Assembly (NCBI GenBank): GCA_022820825.1
Contig: JAJEEU010000024.1
Location: 62,001 to 126,000, forward strand
Reading direction: 5' to 3'
Length of the DNA: 64,000 nt
Origin: Vicinamibacteria bacterium
Lineage (GTDB): Bacteria > Acidobacteriota > Vicinamibacteria > Vicinamibacterales > UBA8438
Position numbers and translations under genes: made by a program. Positions 7,202 through 15,783 of this stretch are shown piece after piece. A model generated the notes under the pieces. That model worked only from the letters and a program-made list of their open reading frames with translations. It was not told the origin of the DNA and made no database searches. How positions within the stretch are numbered: position 1 is the first letter of the stretch; each line of letters starts with the position of its first letter.

Positions 7202-8207
7202 CGCGCAGTCGGTGTCCGGTCAGCGCCACGAAGACGTCTTCCAGCGTGGCGGTGCGTGTCGCGAGCGTCTCGATCTCCGTGCCCATCTCGGCCGCCGCCC
7301 GGGCGAGCGCCGGCAGCGTCCTGTGCAGGGCCGCGGCGGTGACGGTCCAGGCCCCGGAGGATTCGCCCGCGCGCACGGTGTCGACGTCGGGGAGCGCGGC
7401 GAGCCGTTCCTGCAGATCGGCGGACTGCGACTCCGCGCCGCCGGCGAACGCGACCTCGACGATGTGTGGCGCGCCGATGGAGAGGATCAGCTCGTCGGGG
7501 CTGCCCTCGGAAACGAGCTTTCCGTAGTCGACGATAGCGATCCGGTCGCACAGCACGTGGGCCTCATCCATGTAGTGGGTGGTCAGCAGGACGGTGCCCC
7601 CGGCGGCGCGATAGCTCTGCAGCACCGCCCACAACTGCCGCCGCGCCTGCGGATCCAGCCCGGTGGTCGGCTCGTCGAGGAAGAGCAGCTCGGGATCGCC
7701 GACCAGGGCACAGCCGACGGCAAGACGCTGCCGCTGTCCGCCCGAGAGCTTGCCGACCCAGCTCCGGCGCTTGCCGTCCAGCTCCAGCAGCTCCAGGACG
7801 GCGTCTACCGAACGGCCGCGCGGATAGAACGACCGGAAGAGCCGGAGCGTCTCGATGACGGTCAGCTTCTCGTCGAGCTGCGATTCCTGGAGGTGAATCC
7901 CGAGCCGCGCCCGGAGCGCGTCGTCTTGCTCTCCCCATGCGCACCCCAGGACCCGCACGCGGCCGGCATCCGGCGCGAGCAGCCCCTCCAGGATCTCGAT
8001 GGTCGTGGTCTTGCCGGCGCCGTTCGGACCGAGCAAGCCGAAGCACTCGCCGCAGCGCACCTCCAGGTCGAGACCGTCGACCGCCAGCACGTCGCCGTAG
8101 CGCTTGACGATGCCGGTGCAACTCAGGGCCGGCTCCGCGGGTGCGGTCGTCGGCTGCTCCGGGCGCACGGCGTCCTCGACGGGGGCAGGGGGAGTGGGTG
8201 ACAGCAT
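7194..8207 (-). CDS. ABC-2 transporter ATP-binding protein
   Basis: This 337-residue ATPase subunit has Walker A GPNGAGKTTTIEIL, signature LSGGQRQRLAVGCAL, and Walker B LLFLDEPTTGLDPQ. About 110 extra residues follow the nucleotide-binding domain, as in CcmA/DrrA-type exporters. The first 25 residues (PTPPAPVEDAVRPEQP) are a low-complexity leader, so a later start is possible. It is the first gene of a two-gene operon with the permease. No regulator is adjacent. Confidence 0.88.
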   Translation of the reverse strand: MLSPTPPAPVEDAVRPEQPTTAPAEPALSCTGIVKRYGDVLAVDGLDLEVRCGECFGLLGPNGAGKTTTIEILEGLLAPDAGRVRVLGCAWGEQDDALRARLGIHLQESQLDEKLTVIETLRLFRSFYPRGRSVDAVLELLELDGKRRSWVGKLSGGQRQRLAVGCALVGDPELLFLDEPTTGLDPQARRQLWAVLQSYRAAGGTVLLTTHYMDEAHVLCDRIAIVDYGKLVSEGSPDELILSIGAPHIVEVAFAGGAESQSADLQERLAALPDVDTVRAGESSGAWTVTAAALHRTLPALARAAAEMGTEIETLATRTATLEDVFVALTGHRLRDD

Positions 8208-8335
8208 CTACCTCGCACTTGCGGGCTGGGGGTTCTCACGCGCACGCTCGTTGTGCGCAACTAGCAAGGATACATCGGAGGCTGCCCGCTCGCCGCGCAG
8301 CCGGAGATGCAGTGCCGGCCGAGGAATTGCAGGGC

Positions 8336-8361
8336 AAAAAGAAACGCCCCTTGCGGGGCGT
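8336..8361 (-). terminator. intrinsic-terminator-like hairpin, minus strand
   Basis: On the minus strand, acgcccc-gcaa-ggggcgt forms a seven-base-pair GC stem with a four-base loop and is followed by a T-rich run (tttcttttt). This is a textbook intrinsic terminator. No minus-strand gene lies upstream of it: the NYN gene beyond it is on the plus strand. It may therefore be the leftover 3' end of a lost or displaced gene. Confidence 0.55.
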
Positions 8362-8406
8362 CGGGCCAGCGATGCTCTCACTGGCGGGGTATTCCAACTC
8401 TAGAGC

Positions 8407-9066
8407 ATGGCACTATACGAGTCAACGGAAAGCGAACCGCTTCGAGCGGACCGCGTCATCGCGTATGTAGACGGCTTCAACCTCTACTTCGGACTCCGAC
8501 CCAAGGGTTGGCGGCATCTCTATCGGCTCGACGTTCACCGCTTGGCGGAGAACCTGCTGAAGCCACACCAGCGGCTTGTGCGGGTGCGCTACTTCACCGC
8601 TCGTGTCGCGTCACGGCTTGGGGACGACGGCGCACGGACGAGGCAGAGCACATATCTGGAAGCCCTTGAGTCGCTTGGGGTTGTCAACCTGCACTATGGC
8701 CATTACCTCGCCAAGACGCGGCGGTGCCGGCGCTGCGGTGCGACATGGGAGACGTTCGAGGAGAAGATGACGGATGTCAATATCGCGGTCGAACTACTCG
8801 GCGACGCTCGAGACGACGCGTTCGATACCGCGTTTCTCGTGTCCGGCGATAGCGACCTGACGAAGCCTGTGCAAGCGGTGCAGTTGCGCGATTCGACGAA
8901 GCGCGTTGTTGTGGCGTTCCCTCCCGGACGCACATCCGTGCAGCTACGCGAGGCTGCGGCGGCGGGCTTCGTGATCGGTCGCAAGAAACTCAAGGACAGC
9001 CAGTTGCCGGAACGCGTTGTCAAAAACGACGGTCACGTTCTGACCCGGCCATCGCAGTGGAGTTGA
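8407..9066 (+). CDS. NYN domain (PIN-like) ribonuclease-family protein
   Basis: This 219-residue protein has the NYN/LabA-type PIN-like fold. It shows YVDGFNLY (first catalytic Asp and Asn) near residue 22, EKMTDVNIAVELL (second acidic site) near residue 121, and FLVSGDSDLTKPV near residue 144. A short CRRCGATW knuckle before the EEK motif could bind a metal with other ligands. Such proteins are predicted RNases acting on RNA processing or as solitary effectors. No antitoxin is obvious next to it. It stands alone between a terminator-like hairpin and the ARPP-1 gene. The enzymatic role is inferred from the family. Confidence 0.8.
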   Translation: MALYESTESEPLRADRVIAYVDGFNLYFGLRPKGWRHLYRLDVHRLAENLLKPHQRLVRVRYFTARVASRLGDDGARTRQSTYLEALESLGVVNLHYGHYLAKTRRCRRCGATWETFEEKMTDVNIAVELLGDARDDAFDTAFLVSGDSDLTKPVQAVQLRDSTKRVVVAFPPGRTSVQLREAAAAGFVIGRKKLKDSQLPERVVKNDGHVLTRPSQWS

Positions 9067-9246
9067 ATGGCGCCCGCATCGTCCTGAAGTGCAAGCGGAA
9101 CAAGATCAGCTCGCAAGTGGCGGCCGAACGGGCTCCCGGCAGACACGGGGGGGCTTTCTGCCACGGGACTGACAGGTTCTGACACACCGCGTGGTTACGC
9201 TTCAGGGTTCCGCGCTACTCCATGCGTGGCAGAAGGGAGTGTGACC

Positions 9247-10254
9247 ATGCAGATCATCCAGGACACCCTGGCGGGGCTACAGATCGGCGAGCCGGTCGTC
9301 CATCGGCAGATGGCGATGTTTCCGCTGCTCGGCAAGCAGGCCGGCGGCGGGGAGCGGGCGTACCTGACGCTGGACGAGGCGCTGGGGGCGGCGTGGGCGG
9401 AGGTGGGCGAGGTGTCGGAGGGCGGCAGCGTTCCCGAGTTGTTGTTCAAGAACCCGGGCGATAAGCCGGTGCTGCTGGTGGAGGGGGAGGAGCTGGTGGG
9501 TGCCAAGCAGAACCGCACGCTGAACGTCTCGATCCTGGCGCCGCCGAAGAAGGAGACGTTGATACCGGTGTCCTGCGTCGAACGTGGGCGCTGGGGATAC
9601 GACGACGGTGAGGTGTTCCAGAGCTCGGACCGGGCGCACTACGCGATGGGCCGGCGGGCCAAGCGGGAAGCGGTCAACCGGAACATGAGCCGCGACCCGC
9701 AAAGCCGCCATGCCGACCAGGGCGCGGTGTGGGCGGAGATCGACGCGAAGATGGCGACGATGGCCGCGTGCTCGGACACGGACGCGATGGCCGACATCTA
9801 CGAGCAGCACCGCGGCTCGCTCGACGACTACGTCGGCGCATTCGAGCAGCAGACCGGCCAGGTCGGGGCCGTATTCGTGGTCGGCACGCGCTTCGCGGGT
9901 GTCGACCTGTTCGCGCACGACGAGACATTCGGGGTGCTGCTGCCGAAGCTGCTGCGCAGCTACGCGCTCGACGCGCTGGAGCTGCGTGCCGGCAAGCCGA
10001 TCGAGCCGCGCACGGATTTCGCGCAGCGGCTGGTGGCCGACGTCCTCGCTGCGCAGGCCCAGAAGTATCCGGCGGTCGGGATGGGTGAGGACGTGCGTAT
10101 CGAGAGCCCGGCCGTTGCCGGCGGGGCGCTGGCGGCGGACGGCGCCGTGGTGCACCTGGCGGCGTTCCGCCGCGACGCGCAACGCGGCCCCGCTGAGGCC
10201 GGAGGATACCGGCGCGCCAGCCAGCGGCGCGCGAACCGCTTGCGGCGGGAGTGA
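9247..10254 (+). CDS. ARPP-1 domain protein (DUF6569)
   Basis: This protein has 335 residues. The block VLLVEGEELVGAKQNRTLN followed by PPKKETLIPVSCVERGRW is characteristic of the ARPP-1 domain, a family found near ADP-ribosyl-related phosphatases and rhodanese genes. Its activity is not established. The ORF track starts at a GTG (9226). I chose the ATG at 9247 because GGGAG lies seven bases before it and the domain starts there. The last 40 residues are low-complexity and Arg/Ala-rich. A decayed fragment of the same gene lies 250 bases downstream (10500-10634), so this locus once held two copies. Nothing in the flanking genes defines the role. Confidence 0.75.
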   Translation: MQIIQDTLAGLQIGEPVVHRQMAMFPLLGKQAGGGERAYLTLDEALGAAWAEVGEVSEGGSVPELLFKNPGDKPVLLVEGEELVGAKQNRTLNVSILAPPKKETLIPVSCVERGRWGYDDGEVFQSSDRAHYAMGRRAKREAVNRNMSRDPQSRHADQGAVWAEIDAKMATMAACSDTDAMADIYEQHRGSLDDYVGAFEQQTGQVGAVFVVGTRFAGVDLFAHDETFGVLLPKLLRSYALDALELRAGKPIEPRTDFAQRLVADVLAAQAQKYPAVGMGEDVRIESPAVAGGALAADGAVVHLAAFRRDAQRGPAEAGGYRRASQRRANRLRRE

Positions 10255-10376
10255 CGTGCGGATTGCCCGACTGGCCAAGCCCGACTGCGCGGGCTCGCGG
10301 CACTGACCGCACAGCGGGTAGTCCAGGCACCGGCCAGGGTGCGCCTTGCGCTACGGGCGAGAGCAGATCAGCGGAA

Positions 10377-10409
10377 CCGCCGCTGATTTTGCAGCAAATT
10401 CAGCGGCGG
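10377..10409. repeat. 33-bp near-perfect palindrome
   Basis: Two 16-base arms, ccgccgctgattttgc and its reverse complement with one mismatch, are separated by a single A. The AT-rich centre with GC-rich ends could be a dimer-binding operator, a recombination site core or a short cruciform-forming repeat. It lies in a 437-base gene-free stretch (10255-10691) that otherwise holds only the ARPP-1 remnant and the RES-Xre promoter. Confidence 0.65.
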
Positions 10410-10499
10410 CGTTCGTGATCGTACGAAACCTGCCGGCGTCCAACCGGTTTCCAGGCGTGGCGGCGCACGGCGGTCTCAAAGTCGAAGTTCAACCTGTTC

Positions 10500-10634
10500 G
10501 ACACCGGCGGGATGGGCGAGTTCTATGAGCAGCATCGCGGGTCGCTTGAAGGCTACGTAGACGCGTTCGAGCGGCAGTCCGGGCACGTCGGGGCCGTATT
10601 CGTGGTCGGCATGCGGTTCGACTACTCCTCGTAG
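10500..10634 (+). pseudogene. fragment of a second ARPP-1 gene
   Basis: Translated from about 10500, this reads FYEQHRGSLEGYVDAFERQ and then HVGAVFVVGMRF before an early stop. It closely matches residues around 195-230 of the intact ARPP-1 protein upstream (IYEQHRGSLDDYVGAFEQQ, QVGAVFVVGTRF). The rest of the gene is missing. It is a decayed tandem copy or the trace of a recombination. Confidence 0.75.
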
Positions 10635-10635
10635 C

Positions 10636-10666
10636 CGGTTGACGTATGGTAGCGGTTGACATAAGG
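10636..10666 (+). promoter_or_regulatory. tandem repeats upstream of the RES-Xre operon (candidate operator/promoter)
   Basis: Two near-identical 14-mers, cggttgacgtatgg and cggttgacataagg, lie 17 bases apart, just before the antitoxin gene. Each contains a TTGAC -35-like core. The spacing of about one and a half helical turns would suit cooperative binding by the Xre-type antitoxin, which usually represses its own operon. Confidence 0.45.
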
Positions 10667-10691
10667 TTGCATGTGGAACCGGAGGTGAGAT

Positions 10692-11141
10692 GTGGAAACC
10701 GGTGCGGCGGCGGCCATGCGCGATGCGGAGGAAGCGGCGGAGCGGACGTTCAGGGAGCATCGGCATGATGTTGGATGGCTCGACGCCTTCGCCGCTGGCC
10801 TCGACCGTCGGCGTGCGGTCGATGCCTTCACGCGGACGACCGAGACCTGGGGCCTGAGCCAGGCAGAGGCGGCCCGGCTGTTCGGCGTGAGCCGGCAGGC
10901 GATCGGCAAGTGGCGCCGGCGCGGCGTGCCGGCGGAGCGCGCCGGGGCGGTGGCGGATCTGGCGGCTGCCACCGATCTGCTCGTCCACTATCTCAAGCGC
11001 GACCGAATTCCGGCGGTGGTGCGGCGGCCGATTCCGGCGCTCGGCGGCGTGTCCCTGGTGGAGCTGCTGGGGCAGGGCGATACCGGCGCGGTGCTCGCTG
11101 CGTGCCGCGACATGTTCCGGTTCGACCAGGCGCAGGCCTGA
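10692..11141 (+). CDS. Xre/MbcA/ParS-type antitoxin of a RES-Xre module
   Basis: This 149-residue protein has a central helix-turn-helix (LSQAEAARLFGVSRQAIGKW, about residues 55-74). The C-terminal toxin-binding region ends SLVELLGQGDTGAVLAACRDMF, typical of antitoxins paired with RES toxins. The GTG start at 10692 has GGAGG six bases before it. An ATG two bases earlier is out of frame. The stop codon is followed after two bases by the GTG of the toxin, so the two genes are co-translated. It should block the toxin's NAD+-degrading site and repress the operon. Confidence 0.82.
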   Translation: METGAAAAMRDAEEAAERTFREHRHDVGWLDAFAAGLDRRRAVDAFTRTTETWGLSQAEAARLFGVSRQAIGKWRRRGVPAERAGAVADLAAATDLLVHYLKRDRIPAVVRRPIPALGGVSLVELLGQGDTGAVLAACRDMFRFDQAQA

Positions 11142-11143
11142 CC

Positions 11144-11701
11144 GTGGAGCTGCGTCAAGAGCGGTTGCCGGACAACCACGTCTGGTGGCGCATCGCCGAT
11201 CCGGATTGGGCGGATCCGCTCGATCCCGGCTTCGCGCAGCGCCGCGGCGGACGCTGGAACCCGCCCGGCAGCTTTCCGGTGCTCTACCTGAACGAGGACC
11301 TGGCGACGGCGCACCTGAACCTCCGCGGCTTCATCGCGCGCTGGCCGTACGAGCCCGAGGACTTGCGCGACGACCGCGGGCCGACGCTGGTGGGTTGCGT
11401 CCTGCCGCGCCGCCAGGTTGTCTGCGACGCGCACTCGGCGGAAGGCCTTCGTGCGGCAGGTTTGCCCGACAGCTATCCGCTCGACAAGGACGGCGTCACG
11501 GTTCCGCACAGCCGCTGTCGGCCCGTCGGCGCGGGGGCCAGGGCCGCCGACCTGCGCGGCGTCCGCGCCCGCTCGGCGCGGTCGCGGGACGGCGACTACC
11601 GCGAGTTGGCCTGGTTCCCGGCGTCGGCGCGAAGTGTCGCCCGGCGAGTCCGTACACTGGCGTACGGGACGTGGTTCCGGGGTGTAGACCCGACCGCATG
11701 A
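11144..11701 (+). CDS. RES domain toxin (NAD+-depleting)
   Basis: This 185-residue protein shows WWRIADPDW, the RGGRWNPPG core that gives the domain its name (R-x-GGRWN), LYLNEDLATAHLNL and a C-terminal basic segment. RES toxins degrade NAD+ by phosphorolysis or hydrolysis and stop growth when freed from Xre partners. The start is a GTG two bases after the antitoxin stop. The ORF track merges it with upstream out-of-gene sequence (10775-11701). The stop TGA overlaps an ATG that opens a short duplicated 5' end (see the repeat at 11681). The system looks intact. Confidence 0.82.
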   Translation: MELRQERLPDNHVWWRIADPDWADPLDPGFAQRRGGRWNPPGSFPVLYLNEDLATAHLNLRGFIARWPYEPEDLRDDRGPTLVGCVLPRRQVVCDAHSAEGLRAAGLPDSYPLDKDGVTVPHSRCRPVGAGARAADLRGVRARSARSRDGDYRELAWFPASARSVARRVRTLAYGTWFRGVDPTA

Positions 11702-11715
11702 GCGACATGACGCGC
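11681..11715 (+). repeat. 35-bp copy of the promoter and start of the MBL-fold gene
   Basis: This segment matches 12347-12381 at 30 of 35 positions. The match covers a TAGAC box, the seven-base gap, an ATG and the codons for MS-MTR. The ATG at 11698 opens a 45-codon ORF to 11835 that shows no family and diverges after the shared start. It may be a truncated duplicate of the beginning of the metallo-beta-lactamase-fold gene, with the GNAT gene between the copies. Confidence 0.5.
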
Positions 11716-11832
11716 TATTCGATCTTCGTGGCGGGTGCCCCGCGCCCTGACTGGAGCCAGGTCAGACTCTCGACCTTGCCGGTTGCGTCTCGGCTGAACG
11801 TCAGTTGGTCGTCTGTGTTCTCGAGGAAAAAC

Positions 11833-11838
11833 TAGAAT
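11833..11838 (+). promoter_or_regulatory. -10 box TAGAAT for a leaderless GNAT transcript
   Basis: TAGAAT ends seven bases before the ATG at 11846 and no Shine-Dalgarno sequence is present. Transcription starting at or next to the A of the ATG is expected from this spacing. Confidence 0.5.
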
Positions 11839-11845
11839 CCGTCGC

Positions 11846-12325
11846 ATGGCGGTGACCGTTCGTCCACTCCGCGACGATGAGCTGCGCCTGTATCTGGAGA
11901 TCCACGAACGGGCCATTCGGGGGCTCGCCGTGAGTCACTACTCTCAAGATGACATAGAGGGATGGGTGGTGCCGGCGACGGACGAGAATCTGCGCCGTCT
12001 TGCGCTGAACGCGGACCGCGAGATCCGGTTCCTGGCCGAGCTGGATGGAAAACCCGTCGGGATCGGCGCGCTCGTGCTGGAGGAATCCGAGTTGCGGGCG
12101 GTCTACGTGTCTCCGGAGGGTGCTCGAAAGGGATGTGGCTCCGCGTTGGTGCAAGCGATCGAGCGGACCGCCAGAGACAACGGTGTGGCCCGTCTCGCGC
12201 TCTTCGCCTCTCTGAACGCCGAGCAGTTCTACGCTGCCCTCGGGTACCGCTCAACGGCGAGAACGGAAGTAGTGCTCCCCAACGGCCATCGCATGGCGGG
12301 GATGCAGATGGAGAAGGACCTCTAG
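11846..12325 (+). CDS. GNAT family N-acetyltransferase
   Basis: This 159-residue protein has the GNAT fold. Motif A is ELRAVYVSPEGARKGCGSALVQAIE (about residues 83-107, acetyl-CoA pyrophosphate loop RKGCGS). It is followed by ARLALFASLNAEQFYAALGYRS, the typical beta5 and C-terminal part. It transfers an acetyl group from acetyl-CoA to an unknown amine. It stands alone between the RES toxin and the MBL-fold gene. The ATG is seven bases after a TAGAAT box with no ribosome site, suggesting leaderless translation. Confidence 0.85.
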   Translation: MAVTVRPLRDDELRLYLEIHERAIRGLAVSHYSQDDIEGWVVPATDENLRRLALNADREIRFLAELDGKPVGIGALVLEESELRAVYVSPEGARKGCGSALVQAIERTARDNGVARLALFASLNAEQFYAALGYRSTARTEVVLPNGHRMAGMQMEKDL

Positions 12326-12350
12326 CTCGGGGGCTTTGCCCGCTCAGGTG

Positions 12351-12356
12351 TAGACT
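12351..12356 (+). promoter_or_regulatory. -10 box TAGACT for a leaderless MBL-fold transcript
   Basis: TAGACT lies seven bases before the ATG at 12364, the same layout as at 11833. No ribosome-binding site is visible. No convincing -35 box could be assigned. Confidence 0.45.
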
Positions 12357-12363
12357 CGACGGC

Positions 12364-13314
12364 ATGAGTTATATGACGCGCGCCCTCACGGGAACCGCCA
12401 CGGCGTTGGCGCTGACCGGCAGCGTGTGGGCACACGCGCTTGCACAGGAACCCGCCGGGACCGAGCCGCTGGCGTTGTCGGATCACGTGTGGGTCGTGCT
12501 CCAGGGACAGCCCGGGGCGCAGTCCAACGTGGGGATCGTCGTCGGCAGCAGGGGCGCGTTGGTCATCGACAGCGGGTTGGGGTCCCGGAACGGCGCAATC
12601 CTCGCGGATGTCGCGCGCCGGCTCGCTCCGGGTCGGACCACCCTGTACGTGGCGGCGACGCACTTTCATCCCGAGCACATGATGGGTGAATCGGGGTTTC
12701 CGGATTCGGCGATCGTCGTGCGCTCGGTGGGCCAGCAACTGGACATCGACGCGACAGGGGCGGCGGAGGGCCGCGGCGTCGTCGAGTTGTTCAGGCAGAT
12801 GCCCAACCGCGCCGCCGACATGGAGGGCGCCGTCTATCGCACGCCGGACATGCTGTTCGAGGGCGACGCGCTGATCGATCTCGGCGGCATCCGCGTGCGG
12901 CTCATGGAGTTGGGGCCGGCCCATACGCGGGGTGATGTCGGCTTCGACGTCGAGGGCGACGGCGTCGTCTTCACGGGCGACGTGGCCATGGATTCGCCCA
13001 TCGGCATCCGTTCCGCGCGGTTCACGTCGGCGCCCAGCAGCGCGAGCGCCTGGCTGGCCAGTCTGGAGCGGCTGATGGCGCTGCGGCCGCGCCACGTGGT
13101 GCCGTCGCACGGCCCGCTGGGCGATGCGTCGATGATCGAGAAGCACCGCGCCTTCATGACGGCGGTGCGCGATCGGGTCGGCGCGCTCAAGCGGCAGCGG
13201 CAGACGGCCGACCAGGTCGCATCGACCGTGACCGCCGAGCTCGCCGAGCAGCACGAGGTTCCGGAAGAGATCGCTGGCAATGCCGCGCGGCTCTTCTACA
13301 ACGAGCTCCCGTAG
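12364..13314 (+). CDS. secreted metallo-beta-lactamase-fold hydrolase
   Basis: This 316-residue protein has an N-terminal signal peptide (ALTGTATALALTGSVWAHALAQ). The MBL core shows THFHPEH (zinc motif, about residues 99-105), a following GPAHTRGD, VVFTGDVAMDS and a C-terminal VPSHGP histidine. Spacing fits the quinoprotein-relay/SoxH-like branch rather than true beta-lactamases. It would act in the periplasm on an unknown ester or thioester. The ORF track extends it wrongly to 11962. The ATG at 12364 follows a TAGACT box and begins the signal peptide. Confidence 0.82.
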   Translation: MSYMTRALTGTATALALTGSVWAHALAQEPAGTEPLALSDHVWVVLQGQPGAQSNVGIVVGSRGALVIDSGLGSRNGAILADVARRLAPGRTTLYVAATHFHPEHMMGESGFPDSAIVVRSVGQQLDIDATGAAEGRGVVELFRQMPNRAADMEGAVYRTPDMLFEGDALIDLGGIRVRLMELGPAHTRGDVGFDVEGDGVVFTGDVAMDSPIGIRSARFTSAPSSASAWLASLERLMALRPRHVVPSHGPLGDASMIEKHRAFMTAVRDRVGALKRQRQTADQVASTVTAELAEQHEVPEEIAGNAARLFYNELP

Positions 13315-13317
13315 CCG

Positions 13318-14382
13318 CTATTCCAGGCCGGCCGCCTGGCGTTCCTGGTAGCGGGCTCCCCGCAGGATGTTGAACATGCCGTAGTTGGCTTCGTGGCAGG
13401 CGTACTCGTACATCTGCTCGTCCTGCCGCCACATCGGGATCTCGCCGCCCCACGGCTCGGTGTAGATGACCGGGTCGTCGACGGTGAAGTCGTACAGCAG
13501 GGTGTTCTCGTCCACGCGCGTGAACCGCTCCGTCACCGTGATCTGCTCGGACACCTGGTTGCCGGGCCTGCGGTCGAGCTCGTGCGCGAACATGCTCTGC
13601 TGCACGTCGTGCTGCTGGGGATGGATATTGGTCGTCTCGACGACGAGCGTATCGCCCTCCCAGCGGCCCCGGGAGTCGCCGTGCCACGGACGGATGTGGT
13701 CGGGCAGTCGCGGGCCGTCGTCCAGGCGGACGATCCGGGCGCTGCGGTACTGCTCGGTCATGATGGCCACGTGATCGGCGGTCTGCACGATGTAGTAGTT
13801 GTTGTTGTAGGCGGCGCCGATCATCGGCGGTCCGGTCCTGGGACCGACCGGCACGAGGCAGCGTTCGGGCAGCGGCAGCAGCTCGGGATGATCGTGCTCC
13901 CCGAACTGCCTGCCGAACGCGGCCTGCTCCGCGCGCAACCGCTTGCCCGTCTCGGTGAGCTCCGGCAGCCGCCCGTTCGCCGGACGCGTGACGAGCGACG
14001 AGCGCGGCTCGCCGTTCACGATGGCCACGCGGTCGCCCGGCTCGACGTAGAAGAGGTCGTAGGCGCCCGGATTGTTCGTGGCCTCGGGCGCGGCGCGGTT
14101 CGGGTCGAGCGGCTCGAAGCTGTTCTCGAGGAAGTTCGAGGCGCGTTGCTCCGCCTGTGCGACCTCCTCCTGCGTGAGGGTCGGCCCGCGGCCCGCGGGC
14201 CGCTGCAGCGGCGTCACGAAGCCGTTGCTCCAGCGTCCCTGAATGTCCGGATGCCCGTATTCCGTGCGCGGCACGGTCCAATCCGCGGCGTCTGCCTCTT
14301 GCGCCGCCGCCGACGAAGGCAGGCCCGCCAACCCAATCGCACACCCGAGCACGAGAACCGCAACCGCATGAGGCGTTCTCAT
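13318..14382 (-). CDS. conserved secreted protein of unknown function (Acidobacteriota-type family)
   Basis: This 354-residue protein has a clear signal peptide (AVAVLVLGCAIGLAGLPSSAAAQ). Features of a widespread uncharacterised family are visible: GHPDIQGRWSNG near the mature N-terminus, RCLVPVGPRTGPPMIGAAYNN, IVQTADHVAIMTEQ, and RPWHGDSRGRWEGDTLVVET. The family is abundant in Acidobacteriota and related soil or marine bacteria. Its activity is not known. It is convergent with the MBL-fold gene with three bases between the stops. No partner gene suggests a role. Confidence 0.7.
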   Translation of the reverse strand: MRTPHAVAVLVLGCAIGLAGLPSSAAAQEADAADWTVPRTEYGHPDIQGRWSNGFVTPLQRPAGRGPTLTQEEVAQAEQRASNFLENSFEPLDPNRAAPEATNNPGAYDLFYVEPGDRVAIVNGEPRSSLVTRPANGRLPELTETGKRLRAEQAAFGRQFGEHDHPELLPLPERCLVPVGPRTGPPMIGAAYNNNYYIVQTADHVAIMTEQYRSARIVRLDDGPRLPDHIRPWHGDSRGRWEGDTLVVETTNIHPQQHDVQQSMFAHELDRRPGNQVSEQITVTERFTRVDENTLLYDFTVDDPVIYTEPWGGEIPMWRQDEQMYEYACHEANYGMFNILRGARYQERQAAGLE

Positions 14383-14445
14383 CCGTATCTCCTTCGCTCC
14401 TGCTGTATCACCCTGGATTCTAACCGCGCCGCGCTTCCGTTGCAG

Positions 14446-15783
<1,338 letters not shown>

